Shown: in pieces, positions 1 to 6,697 of the stretch
Layout: each line of letters opens with the position of its first letter
Numbering within the stretch: position 1 is the stretch's first letter
NCBI GenBank assembly: GCA_030039575.1
Contig: JASHVH010000515.1
Span: forward strand, 1-11,283
DNA length: 11,283 nucleotides
Direction of reading: 5' to 3'
From: Acidimicrobiales bacterium
Lineage (GTDB): Bacteria; Actinomycetota; Acidimicrobiia; Acidimicrobiales; Palsa-688
Notes under the pieces: model-generated
Seen by the model: the letters and a program-made list of their open reading frames with translations, nothing else
What the model was told of the DNA's origin: nothing
Database searches by the model: none
Position numbers and translations under genes: made by a program

Positions 1-759
1 GAACAGGCGCGTGCCCACCTAGACGCCGGCTTCACCGCAGTCAAGATGAACGGCTCCGGCGTGATGGACCGCATCGAGACTCCCTCGGTCACCCGCCAGG
101 TGGTCGACCGGTTGGCCGCCGTGAGGGATGCCATCGGACCTGACCGGGATGTCGTGGTCGACTTCCATGGTCGCCTGTCGACGGCGATGTCGCGCCGGCT
201 GCTCCCGCTCCTCGAACCTTTCTTGCCCCTATTTGTGGAAGAGCCCACCCTTCCCGAGTTCTCTCGCGACCTCCAGCGCCTCGTCGAGAGCACGCACGTC
301 CCGCTGGCGACCGGTGAACGTTTCTACTCTCGGTGGGACTTCCGCGACGTCCTTGCCTCGGGGATCGCCGTCGTCCAGCCCGATGTCTCACACGCCGGGG
401 GCATCAGTGAGGTCCGGCGGATCGCCGCGGCGGCGGAGACCTACGACGTCGGAGTCGCGCCCCACTGCCCGCTCGGCCCCATCGCTCTCGCCGCCAGCCT
501 TCAACTTGCCTTCGCCATGCCCAACTTCATCATCCAAGAGCAGAGCATGGGAATCCACTACAACGCTGATGCCGAGGTGCTGGACTACCTCCTCGACTCG
601 AGCCCTTTCCGCTTCGTAGATGGCTACGCCGGGCTTCCCACCGCCCCCGGTCTGGGGATCGAGATCGACGAGCGCGCCGTACAGCGTGCCGCGAAGCTCG
701 GCCACCGCTGGCGCAACCCCGTTTGGCGTGGCGCCGACGGAGGTTTTCGCGAATGGTGA
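1..759 (+). CDS. dgoD: D-galactonate dehydratase, 5'-truncated by window edge
   Basis: Enolase-superfamily (mandelate racemase/muconate lactonizing type) enzyme that dehydrates D-galactonate to 2-keto-3-deoxygalactonate in the cytoplasm, the committed step of the De Ley-Doudoroff galactonate route. The reading frame is open from base 1, so about 252 C-terminal residues are visible of a family length near 380; the N-terminal capping domain is missing. Counting from the methionine at base 46, the barrel shows DFHGR (D39, H41), VEEPTLP (E65), ATGER (E91), QPDVSHAGG (D113, H116), APHCPLGPIALAA (H140) and IQEQSMGIHYN (E165). These fit the three Mg2+ ligands and the acid/base histidines of DgoD. 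The ending GHRWRNPVWR...EW is a near match to E. coli DgoD as I remember it. Related sugar-acid dehydratases of this superfamily are the main alternative. It is GC-rich, unlike the next genes, and lies 132 bp upstream of them, so co-transcription is unproven. Confidence 0.92.
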   Translation, partial: EQARAHLDAGFTAVKMNGSGVMDRIETPSVTRQVVDRLAAVRDAIGPDRDVVVDFHGRLSTAMSRRLLPLLEPFLPLFVEEPTLPEFSRDLQRLVESTHVPLATGERFYSRWDFRDVLASGIAVVQPDVSHAGGISEVRRIAAAAETYDVGVAPHCPLGPIALAASLQLAFAMPNFIIQEQSMGIHYNADAEVLDYLLDSSPFRFVDGYAGLPTAPGLGIEIDERAVQRAAKLGHRWRNPVWRGADGGFREW

Positions 760-824
760 GCCGCTCGCTGCGCCTGGCCGGGTTGGTAGGCGCCACTGAA
801 CAGGAAGAGCTCTAGTTGCAACGT

Positions 825-838
825 TAAAATGTAGGAGG
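825..838 (+). promoter_or_regulatory. Possible -10 box (TAAAAT) and orphan Shine-Dalgarno sequence
   Basis: TAAAAT at 825-830 matches the -10 consensus at five of six positions and sits in the only AT-rich patch between dgoD and the desaturase gene. No convincing -35 hexamer stands 16-18 bases upstream. An AGGAGG follows at 833-838, but no ATG, GTG or TTG lies at a usable distance behind it, so it may be the remnant of an earlier start or part of the leader. The palindromes TTGCAA and AACGTT just upstream (816-825) could form an operator. All of this is inference from sequence only. Confidence 0.25.
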
Positions 839-878
839 AACACCGATCTCCACGACGAGCGGTCGCTGAGCGTCCAGT

Positions 879-886
879 AAAGGAGG
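879..886 (+). promoter_or_regulatory. Shine-Dalgarno site fixing the GTG start of the desaturase gene
   Basis: AAAGGAGG is an almost perfect anti-16S match and ends five bases before the GTG at 892. It supports GTG 892 over the in-frame ATG four codons later at 904, which lacks such a site. Confidence 0.75.
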
Positions 887-891
887 TACGT

Positions 892-1989
892 GTGACAGCG
901 GTTATGGGGCGTGAACGCCTGAAGTATTACAGCCTTACGGGGGAGCAAGGGGAACGAGCCGTTTCCGACGGGCTGGCCGGCGGGAGCGACTGGTTCAGGA
1001 GCGACATTGAGCGCAAGCGGATGAAAGAGCTAATGCGCCGCTCCGACTTCCCCGCCGTACGCGATACGTTGCTGTGGTTCGGCCTGCTGGTTGGGTTCGC
1101 AGCCGCGGGGGTAGCGCTGTGGCGGAGTTGGCCCGCATTCATATGTTTCGCGATATACGGCGTGCTGTACGGCACCGCTTCCGACTCGAGGTGGCACGAG
1201 TGCGGCCACGGCACGGCCTTCAAGAACCCGTGGCTAAACGACAGGGTCTACGCCATCGCCTCCTTCATGGACATGCGAGATCCCACTGTCTGGCGGTGGA
1301 GCCACACTCGCCACCACACCGACACGCTGATCGTGGGCCGCGACCGCGAGATTGCCGTCATGCGGCCGGCGAGGCTCGCTCGGCTCACGGCCAACCTTTT
1401 TGGCCTGCTGGAGTTCCCGCACAATTTATGGGAGATGGTCGTCCACGCCTCTGGGCACCTGATGCCAGACGAGCGGACCTTTGTGCCAGCGGAGGAAGAG
1501 AGGAAGGTTTTTCGTACGGCCCGTGTGTGGTGCGTCATCTACGCTCTCATGGTCGCCGCATGTGTGGTCACTCACTCGGTCGTGCCATTTCTGCTCATCG
1601 GTGGCCCTCGCATCTACGGCGTTTGGCTCCTCGAAATTTATGCCTTGACACAGCACGCTGGCCTGGGAGAAAACGTGCTGGACCACCGGCTCAACACCCG
1701 TACTCTATATATGGGCCGGGTCAACCGATTTCTGTACTGGAACATGAACTACCACATCGAGCACCACATGTTCCCGATGGTGCCGTACCACCGGTTGGCG
1801 GACCTGCACGAGCAAGTCAAGCATGATATGCCAGAGGCATACCCGTCCATGTGGGCCGCTTACAAGGAGATCATCCCTGCCGTGCTCCGCCAGTTGAAAG
1901 ACCAGACGTACTACATCCGCCGGGAGCTCCCGCCCGGCGCCGCTCCGTACCGCGTCCCGCCCGATGGGCGTGCGGTGCTCGAAGGCTGA
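892..1989 (+). CDS. Fatty-acid-desaturase-family membrane di-iron oxygenase (MocD-like)
   Basis: A 365-residue integral membrane protein of the fatty acid desaturase/hydroxylase superfamily. All three histidine boxes that hold the di-iron centre are present: HECGH (102-106), HTRHH (138-142) and HIEHH (288-292). Hydrophobic stretches at about 60-95 and 213-250 are the likely membrane spans, placing the active site on the cytoplasmic face. The product could desaturate a lipid. However, the next gene, 20 bp downstream, is a small Rieske ferredoxin, and this pairing resembles MocD/MocE, the oxygenase and ferredoxin pair of rhizopine (3-O-methyl-scyllo-inosamine) catabolism. Hydroxylation or O-/N-demethylation of a small polar substrate is therefore at least as likely. 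GTG start chosen from the strong ribosome site at 879-886. No ferredoxin reductase of MocF type is encoded beside it. The family is certain, the substrate unknown. Confidence 0.88.
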   Translation: MTAVMGRERLKYYSLTGEQGERAVSDGLAGGSDWFRSDIERKRMKELMRRSDFPAVRDTLLWFGLLVGFAAAGVALWRSWPAFICFAIYGVLYGTASDSRWHECGHGTAFKNPWLNDRVYAIASFMDMRDPTVWRWSHTRHHTDTLIVGRDREIAVMRPARLARLTANLFGLLEFPHNLWEMVVHASGHLMPDERTFVPAEEERKVFRTARVWCVIYALMVAACVVTHSVVPFLLIGGPRIYGVWLLEIYALTQHAGLGENVLDHRLNTRTLYMGRVNRFLYWNMNYHIEHHMFPMVPYHRLADLHEQVKHDMPEAYPSMWAAYKEIIPAVLRQLKDQTYYIRRELPPGAAPYRVPPDGRAVLEG

Positions 1990-2009
1990 CGACGACGGGG
2001 CCGCGGGAG

Positions 2010-2321
2010 ATGCCAACTTGGGTCGCCGCGTGCGCGACGGAGGATATCGACGTAGAAGACGTCATCGGTTTCCGCCACGAAGACCGGGACTACGCCATAT
2101 ACCGCACGGCGGAGGGGGACTTCTTCGCCACAGACGGCCACTGTACGCACGAGAGGACACTGCTTTGCGACGGGCTCGTCATGGGTCGGGTGATTGAGTG
2201 CCCAAAGCACAACGGCCGCTTCGATATTCCTACGGGCAAGGCGATCAGGGCGCCGGTGCTGGAAGATGTCCAGACCTTTCCTACCAAGGTCGAAGACGGG
2301 ACCGTATTTGTGTTCGTGTGA
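2010..2321 (+). CDS. Rieske-type [2Fe-2S] ferredoxin (MocE-like)
   Basis: A 103-residue soluble protein that is a single Rieske domain. The cluster ligands are C45-T-H47 and C64-P-K-H67, separated by 16 residues, the normal C-x-H...C-x-x-H pattern. The stretches ATDGHCTHE and ECPKHNGRFD are typical of ferredoxins such as MocE and of the NirD/bacterial dioxygenase ferredoxin group. It should shuttle single electrons to the desaturase-like oxygenase encoded 20 bp upstream. The ATG at 2010 gives the usual length. The frame is open further upstream, but that would overlap the desaturase and add unrelated residues. The ribosome site is weak (GGGAG touches the start), consistent with translational coupling to the preceding gene. 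The electron-donating reductase is not found within this window. Confidence 0.9.
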   Translation: MPTWVAACATEDIDVEDVIGFRHEDRDYAIYRTAEGDFFATDGHCTHERTLLCDGLVMGRVIECPKHNGRFDIPTGKAIRAPVLEDVQTFPTKVEDGTVFVFV

Positions 2322-2458
2322 CACAACCGCTCTTCCCGTTCGACACGAGCTTCGAGGCACCGGCACTTTCGCCCGTCGTCGTGCGCGGGCGCTCATTTGT
2401 GGGCCTACCCAGCTACTTGGTTACGCTTTGCCGGACCGAACCGACGATACGGGCATAA
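2318..2458 (+). CDS. Possible small ORF (46 aa), overlapping the Rieske stop
   Basis: A GTG at 2318 overlaps the Rieske stop codon in a GTGA arrangement and opens a 46-codon frame to the TAA at 2456. It fills nearly all of the 147 bp between the Rieske and M24 genes. Its stop lies inside the ribosome site of the M24 gene, so coupling of all three is mechanically possible. About two thirds of its third codon positions are G or C, similar to its neighbours. The peptide starts MTQPLFPFDTSFEAPALSP and has no membrane span or motif that I recognise. It may instead be a decayed remnant or chance reading through a spacer. Confidence 0.3.
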   Translation: MTQPLFPFDTSFEAPALSPVVVRGRSFVGLPSYLVTLCRTEPTIRA

Positions 2459-2468
2459 GGAGTACGAA

Positions 2469-3824
2469 ATGAAGAAAAGGATCCAGCTCCAGCCGGTTGC
2501 CGTACCTAAAGGGGTGTTACCGGAGGAGCGACCAGAAATTACACCGGAGGAGTACCGTCGCCGCCGCCGGGCGTTTTACGAGGCAGCGCGCAGCCAATGG
2601 GTCATCGTGTACGGTGACCGAGAGCACGTCGGAAATTTGGCGTACTTGTGCGGCTTCGACCCTCGCTTTGAGGAGGCGCTTCTTGTCCTCGGTCCGGACG
2701 GTCCTGACGTACTTATGGTGGGGGCAGAAGGAGAGACCATGGCTGTGCCTTTGGCGGGCGACTTTAAAATCATCGTGAGCCCGTTGTTCAGCCTGCCGAA
2801 CGTACTACGAGAAGCTTCGGGGCGGCTCGGGAGTGCCCTCCAAAGCATCGGCATGTCGTCCGGTGACGAGGTCGGAGTCGTGGGTTGGAAGTACCTGGAA
2901 CCCATAGAGACCGAGCCATCGTCGTCTTCACCGGGCTTCGTGCCCGGGTTCGTGCTCGACGCCGTCGCAGGCATGAAAATCAGAGACGTGACCCGGGTAC
3001 TGTTGGATCCCGCCTACGGGCAGCGACGGGTCAACAGCATAGACCAGGTCGCCCAGTACGAGTGGGGCGCAGCTCGGGCGTCGGCAAGCGCGTGGAATGT
3101 CATAAGGGGAGTACAGCCCGGTTTGAGCGAGCTTGCCGCGTGCAGGAACATGGGCTACGCCGGAGAACCCCTGTCGTGCCACGTCATGCTCGCCTCGGGA
3201 ACTGACCGGATCGTTGGGCTGCGAAGCCCCACCGCTAAACCGATAGAAATGGGCGACGGCGTGACCCTGGCCATTGGGTACTGGGGAGGGCTCACATGCA
3301 GGGCTGGGGTCGTCTCTGAGGCGAGGGACGATGGGTTCTTTCACGACTATGTCTCGGTCTACATCTCGGCCGTGGTGGCATGGTACGAGGCCCTGACCCT
3401 TGGCACATCGGCCGGTGCCATCGTCAAAGTTGTGGCTGACGAACTTTCTCGTGCAGGGCTGCGGTCGATGCTCAACCCGGGCCATGCCACATCGACCGAA
3501 GAATGGCTCAACTCGCCAATGACCGAGGGAAGCGAAGTCGAACTTGCGTCCGGCATGGCGCTGCAGTCTGACATCATCCCAGTCGGCCTCCCCCGAGGCA
3601 CTGTGTTGAACTGCGAAGACACGGTGGCCCTCGGGGATAAAGAGTTTCGTCGAGAGTTCGCTGCTCGGCACCCCTACATCTGGGAGCGGGTCGAGACGAG
3701 ACGACGGTTCATGAAACGCGACCTGGGCATAGACATTTCCGATGATGTTCTCCCGCTTTCGACGTACCCGGCTTGCTTCGCGCCCTTCTGGTTGGACCCT
3801 GACCACTTGTGCGTGTGTGCGTGA
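2469..3824 (+). CDS. M24-fold (aminopeptidase P/creatinase-like) protein with degraded metal site
   Basis: A 451-residue protein with the two-domain layout of M24 enzymes: an N-terminal creatinase-type domain (about 25-180) and a C-terminal pita-bread domain (about 190-400). The family normally binds two metals through Asp, Asp, His, Glu, Glu. Here the first Asp position reads VTLAIG (A268), the second lies in GGLTCRAG without Asp, and the segment that usually holds the first Glu reads ALQSDII. Only H339 (NPGHA) and E383 (NCEDTVAL) remain clear. It is therefore unlikely to be a standard Xaa-Pro peptidase. Metal-free relatives such as creatinase and ectoine hydrolase cleave C-N bonds of small molecules, so a hydrolase in the same pathway as the oxygenase pair is plausible. 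The start is set by AAGGAG at 2457-2462, six bases before ATG 2469; a more upstream in-frame ATG (2397) lacks a site. Substrate unknown. Confidence 0.8.
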   Translation: MKKRIQLQPVAVPKGVLPEERPEITPEEYRRRRRAFYEAARSQWVIVYGDREHVGNLAYLCGFDPRFEEALLVLGPDGPDVLMVGAEGETMAVPLAGDFKIIVSPLFSLPNVLREASGRLGSALQSIGMSSGDEVGVVGWKYLEPIETEPSSSSPGFVPGFVLDAVAGMKIRDVTRVLLDPAYGQRRVNSIDQVAQYEWGAARASASAWNVIRGVQPGLSELAACRNMGYAGEPLSCHVMLASGTDRIVGLRSPTAKPIEMGDGVTLAIGYWGGLTCRAGVVSEARDDGFFHDYVSVYISAVVAWYEALTLGTSAGAIVKVVADELSRAGLRSMLNPGHATSTEEWLNSPMTEGSEVELASGMALQSDIIPVGLPRGTVLNCEDTVALGDKEFRREFAARHPYIWERVETRRRFMKRDLGIDISDDVLPLSTYPACFAPFWLDPDHLCVCA

Positions 3825-3831
3825 GCACCGG

Positions 3832-6588
3832 TCAGCCGCCTCCAAAACAGACGTATGACAAGGCGACTGTCCCCTGGGTAACCGCCTGGGCTCCGGCCAG
3901 GGCGACGGCGGGCGGGTCGCCCGCCAGCAGGCGCCGGTGGAGGGCGACCATCAAAGCCTCGCCAGCCAGGTCCTCGACGGGGACGACGGAGGCCACGACG
4001 GACCTGGCCCCGAGGGTCAGGAGGGCGGCTACCAGCCCCATCACCTCATCACCGGGGCGGACCGCGGACAAGCCGGACTGGCACGCCGACAGCACCACCA
4101 CCTCCGGTGGGTGGCGCAGCTGTTCGAGTTCGTAGACGGTCAGCCCGCCGTCCGCCAGTTCAAGGCTGGACCACAGGCCGTTATCGGCCCGAAAGGAGGC
4201 GTGGGCAGCAATGTGGGCTACGCTCGCCCCCTCCAGGGCGGCGAGGACGGCGGCGACTTCTGCTCCCGGACCTGACAGCACCTGGGCCGATGGGTACAGC
4301 GACCCGACCGTCGCCGCTTCGTGCTCCGCCCCGGCCAGTCGAGGACCGGCGACGACCAGCGTGCGGGTGGCCGCTGCTGACGACCGGCGGGCCCGGGCCG
4401 GCGGCCGGCGCAGTGGTCGGGCCCCAACCGGTCGAGTACCGCCGTGTCCCGAGAGGGCGGGTCTCGAGGGCGCGGTTCCCGGCGGAGTTGTCCCCAGCCA
4501 CAACCGGGCCGAGGGGGCCACGGATACCGGCCGGCCGGAGAGCGTCGGGAGGGCGGCCCAGGGTGTGGCGTGCATCTCGCCTGTCGGCACCACGACCACC
4601 GGCCGCTCCCCGAGCAAGGGCGCGATGGGCGTCATGAACAGACGGTCGAGGCGTTCGGCGGCCCGGGCGAGCTGAGCTTCGGCGCCCGAGCCAAGCGAGG
4701 CGTGAGCCCGGCTGTACGCCAGCCGCCGCAGGGCGAGCCGCACGTGACCGAGCTCGTTGCGTACAGCCGTGCTCGGGGCGATGTGGCGATGGTGGCACCG
4801 GCCACCAGCCACCACCACCGCGTGAAGCTCGCCTTCGATGTCGGCGAACTCGACCAGGGCGGCCCCGTCGAGGGCGGCGAACAGGTCGGTCACCTTTACC
4901 GGGGGCGCCACGGCGCGAATGCCCTTCACGCCGGCGGCTTGCCACGCTCGTTCCCGGGCCTGGCGTTCGAGGTCGGCCTGGCGGGCCAACAGTGGGCCGG
5001 GGTCATCCCCGCTGGTGGCGCAGGCCGCGATCTCTTGCCCTAGCCGGCGAAGCTCGGCCAGATGCGCAGCCAGGACATCGTCGCGGGGCGGGCGAGCGGG
5101 CAAGGGCAGGAGGCTGTTGGCCCGGTGCCGTTCCATCCACTGCCATATGCAGCTCGGCCGTCGCGTCCCGAGGGCAAGGCGCAGCCCCTGGCGGGCGGCA
5201 TCGCCGGCGTGGGTGGCGATGTGAGCTCGCAGCTCGGTGGCGGCCAGGTTGGCCTGCTGGTCGTTGACGACGGCCAGCGCGCGGCGCATGGCCGACATAG
5301 CGCCCCTGCGGTCGCCCCGGGCCAGGCGCGCCACGCCCTCGGCTTCCCAGGCTGCCAAACGTCCGGCCGCCGTCCCCCGCCGGCGCTTCGAACCGGCGCG
5401 CTCCAGCTCGGCCGCGCCTGCCTGCACATTGCCGGCGGCCAACCACAACCGGCCGGCGACGGCATGAGCCATGACGGCCCGGTCGGAGAGGCCCAGCACG
5501 TCGAGTTGCGCCGCCGCCGCCGTGGCCAGGACGGCGAGGGGGCTATGGCCGTCGCCCTGAGCCAGCCCGGCCCGGGCAATGGCCGCCTCGGCCAGGGACT
5601 GCCAAACTCGCCGCTTTTGTCCCTCGAAGAGGTGGGTGGCCTCCTCGGCCGCCGCACGCGATGCCGGTGCGTCACCGTCCAACAACGCGATATCGGCCAG
5701 CAACACGAGCCCCTCGGCCAGATCTTGCTGGTTGCCGCCATCCCTGAGCTGGCCGATGGCCTCCTCTGCCACCTGACGGCTGTCCCGGAACAAGCCGGCG
5801 GCCAGGAGGGCGCGGGCCCGGCTGAGAGCTCTAGGCCCGGGGTCCACGCCAACCTCCCGGCAGCGGCGGTCCGCCTCCTCGAAGAGTGCCAGAGCCGTGG
5901 GGAGGTCCCCCTTGCGGGCGGCGGCAGTGCCACGGTTATGGCAAAAGCGGGCTGCTTCGGTGAGGTTGCCGACCTCGACCATCAGCCGCTCCGCGTGGGA
6001 CATGTCGGCGTCCGCCAACGTGAACCGACCGTTGTGCATATGGAGCAGGCCGCGGTTGTTGCGCGCCCTCCCCTCGTGGACCTTGTCACCAATCCGGCGC
6101 AGCGCCGGGATTACCTGCTGGAACGCTCTCAATGCCTCCTCGTAGCGGCCGAGCATGGCGAGGACCGTCGCCCGCTCCGATGCGACCGCCACAGCCGCCG
6201 CGCCCGAGGCACCGGCGCCGTCAAGCGTGCTGATCGCTTCTTCACCCATTCCAGCCAACACGAGCGTCCCCGCCAGGCTGACGCGAGCTTCAGCGGCCAG
6301 GTTGAGGTCACCGGCCCGTTCAGCTGCCCGTACCGCCGCCTCCAGGTGAAGGAGCGCCTCGGGGATGCGCTGCCGAGAGCGGGCCGCCACCCCGAGTGCC
6401 CTGAGGGCCGTCGACTCGGCCGCCGGCAAGCCCGCCTTCGCCGCTTTGTCCCGTGCCTTAATGGCTAGGTGCTCGGCCCGGTCCGGTTCTTCGGTGGCCA
6501 AGCGCAGTGAGAGGTTCGAGAGCTCGGACGTCGTGCTCGAGAGTTCGGGCGTCGGGCCCGAAAGCCCGGTGGTCGGACTGAGGGTCAT
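3832..6588 (-). CDS. TPR-CHAT caspase-like protease
   Basis: A 918-residue cytoplasmic protein without signal peptide or membrane span. Residues about 30-470 are helical, Ala/Leu-rich tetratricopeptide-like repeats (for example 58-92, 138-166 and 214-246), a likely sensor or partner-binding array. A linker/pseudo-domain (about 490-690) leads to the C-terminal CHAT domain (about 740-918), a clan CD cysteine protease fold. The catalytic dyad is intact: H796 in AHIAAHASF and C836 in VVLSACQSG; the ending ALSYVCFGGG is typical of the actinobacterial family. The usual Gly after the catalytic His is Ala. It is divergent from a subtilase-sigma factor operon across 109 bp, and its stop lies 7 bp from that of the M24 gene on the other strand. 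A GAGG at 6595-6598 (minus strand) precedes the ATG by six bases. The N-terminus carries three 7-residue repeats. Target protein unknown. Confidence 0.93.
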   Translation of the reverse strand: MTLSPTTGLSGPTPELSSTTSELSNLSLRLATEEPDRAEHLAIKARDKAAKAGLPAAESTALRALGVAARSRQRIPEALLHLEAAVRAAERAGDLNLAAEARVSLAGTLVLAGMGEEAISTLDGAGASGAAAVAVASERATVLAMLGRYEEALRAFQQVIPALRRIGDKVHEGRARNNRGLLHMHNGRFTLADADMSHAERLMVEVGNLTEAARFCHNRGTAAARKGDLPTALALFEEADRRCREVGVDPGPRALSRARALLAAGLFRDSRQVAEEAIGQLRDGGNQQDLAEGLVLLADIALLDGDAPASRAAAEEATHLFEGQKRRVWQSLAEAAIARAGLAQGDGHSPLAVLATAAAAQLDVLGLSDRAVMAHAVAGRLWLAAGNVQAGAAELERAGSKRRRGTAAGRLAAWEAEGVARLARGDRRGAMSAMRRALAVVNDQQANLAATELRAHIATHAGDAARQGLRLALGTRRPSCIWQWMERHRANSLLPLPARPPRDDVLAAHLAELRRLGQEIAACATSGDDPGPLLARQADLERQARERAWQAAGVKGIRAVAPPVKVTDLFAALDGAALVEFADIEGELHAVVVAGGRCHHRHIAPSTAVRNELGHVRLALRRLAYSRAHASLGSGAEAQLARAAERLDRLFMTPIAPLLGERPVVVVPTGEMHATPWAALPTLSGRPVSVAPSARLWLGTTPPGTAPSRPALSGHGGTRPVGARPLRRPPARARRSSAAATRTLVVAGPRLAGAEHEAATVGSLYPSAQVLSGPGAEVAAVLAALEGASVAHIAAHASFRADNGLWSSLELADGGLTVYELEQLRHPPEVVVLSACQSGLSAVRPGDEVMGLVAALLTLGARSVVASVVPVEDLAGEALMVALHRRLLAGDPPAVALAGAQAVTQGTVALSYVCFGGG
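6517..6579 (-). repeat. Three tandem 21-nt repeats encoding heptapeptides in the CHAT protein
   Basis: Residues 4-24 of the CHAT protein read SPTTGLS, GPTPELS and STTSELS, three in-frame copies of a (S/G)-x-T-x-x-L-S heptad. At DNA level two neighbouring 21-base units (6515-6535 and 6536-6556 in one phase) differ at only a few positions, and a third is more diverged. A 7-bp inverted repeat (6544-6550 with 6556-6562) lies inside it and could fold in the mRNA close to the start codon. It looks like a small in-frame minisatellite that lengthens a flexible N-terminal tail. Confidence 0.7.
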
Positions 6589-6697
6589 CAGCTACCTCGA
6601 GCAACTGGCACTGCGCTCTGCGAGATGATAGACGGAAGTCGTATTTCGTGGGAGCAATCTGACTCCCGTTTGTGACTTTCACCACAGGAGGCTTTAT
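6589..6697. promoter_or_regulatory. Divergent promoter region between CHAT and subtilase genes
   Basis: This 109-bp stretch separates two divergent start codons, so it must hold promoters for both unless transcription enters from farther away. On the minus strand TATCAT (6625-6630 on the plus strand, read as ATGATA) is one mismatch from the -10 consensus, with no clear -35 box. For the subtilase direction I see no strong -10/-35 pair. An inverted repeat, GGGAG at 6650-6654 and CTCCC at 6663-6667 with an 8-base gap, lies between them and is a candidate operator able to act on both genes. AGGAGG at 6686-6691 is the ribosome site of the subtilase gene, six bases before its ATG. Confidence 0.5.

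Noticed and set aside
388..948. 186-codon minus-strand frame across the dgoD end and the desaturase start
   Set aside because: It runs opposite conserved DgoD residues and across the desaturase ribosome site; no motif supports it.
892..1989. Naming the oxygenase and ferredoxin mocD and mocE outright
   Set aside because: Resemblance is to the families only. The reductase and the other rhizopine catabolism genes are not visible, so the substrate cannot be inferred.
2397..2468. Upstream in-frame ATG for the M24 gene (24 more residues)
   Set aside because: There is no ribosome site before it, whereas ATG 2469 has AAGGAG at the right distance. The added residues do not look like the family.
2928..3845. 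305-codon minus-strand frame opposite the M24 gene
   Set aside because: The M24 gene has a ribosome site and family-like sequence; the antisense translation has no recognisable motif.
5062..6468. Long open frame (468 codons) on the + strand inside the CHAT gene
   Set aside because: It is antisense to a protein with clear TPR and CHAT motifs. Its translation is rich in Arg, Pro and Gly, as expected for the shadow of a GC-rich gene, and shows no domain.
6672..6682. GTGA-CTT-TCAC as a CRP-type operator before the subtilase gene
   Set aside because: CRP sites need six bases between half sites; here there are three, and the arms are only four bases long.
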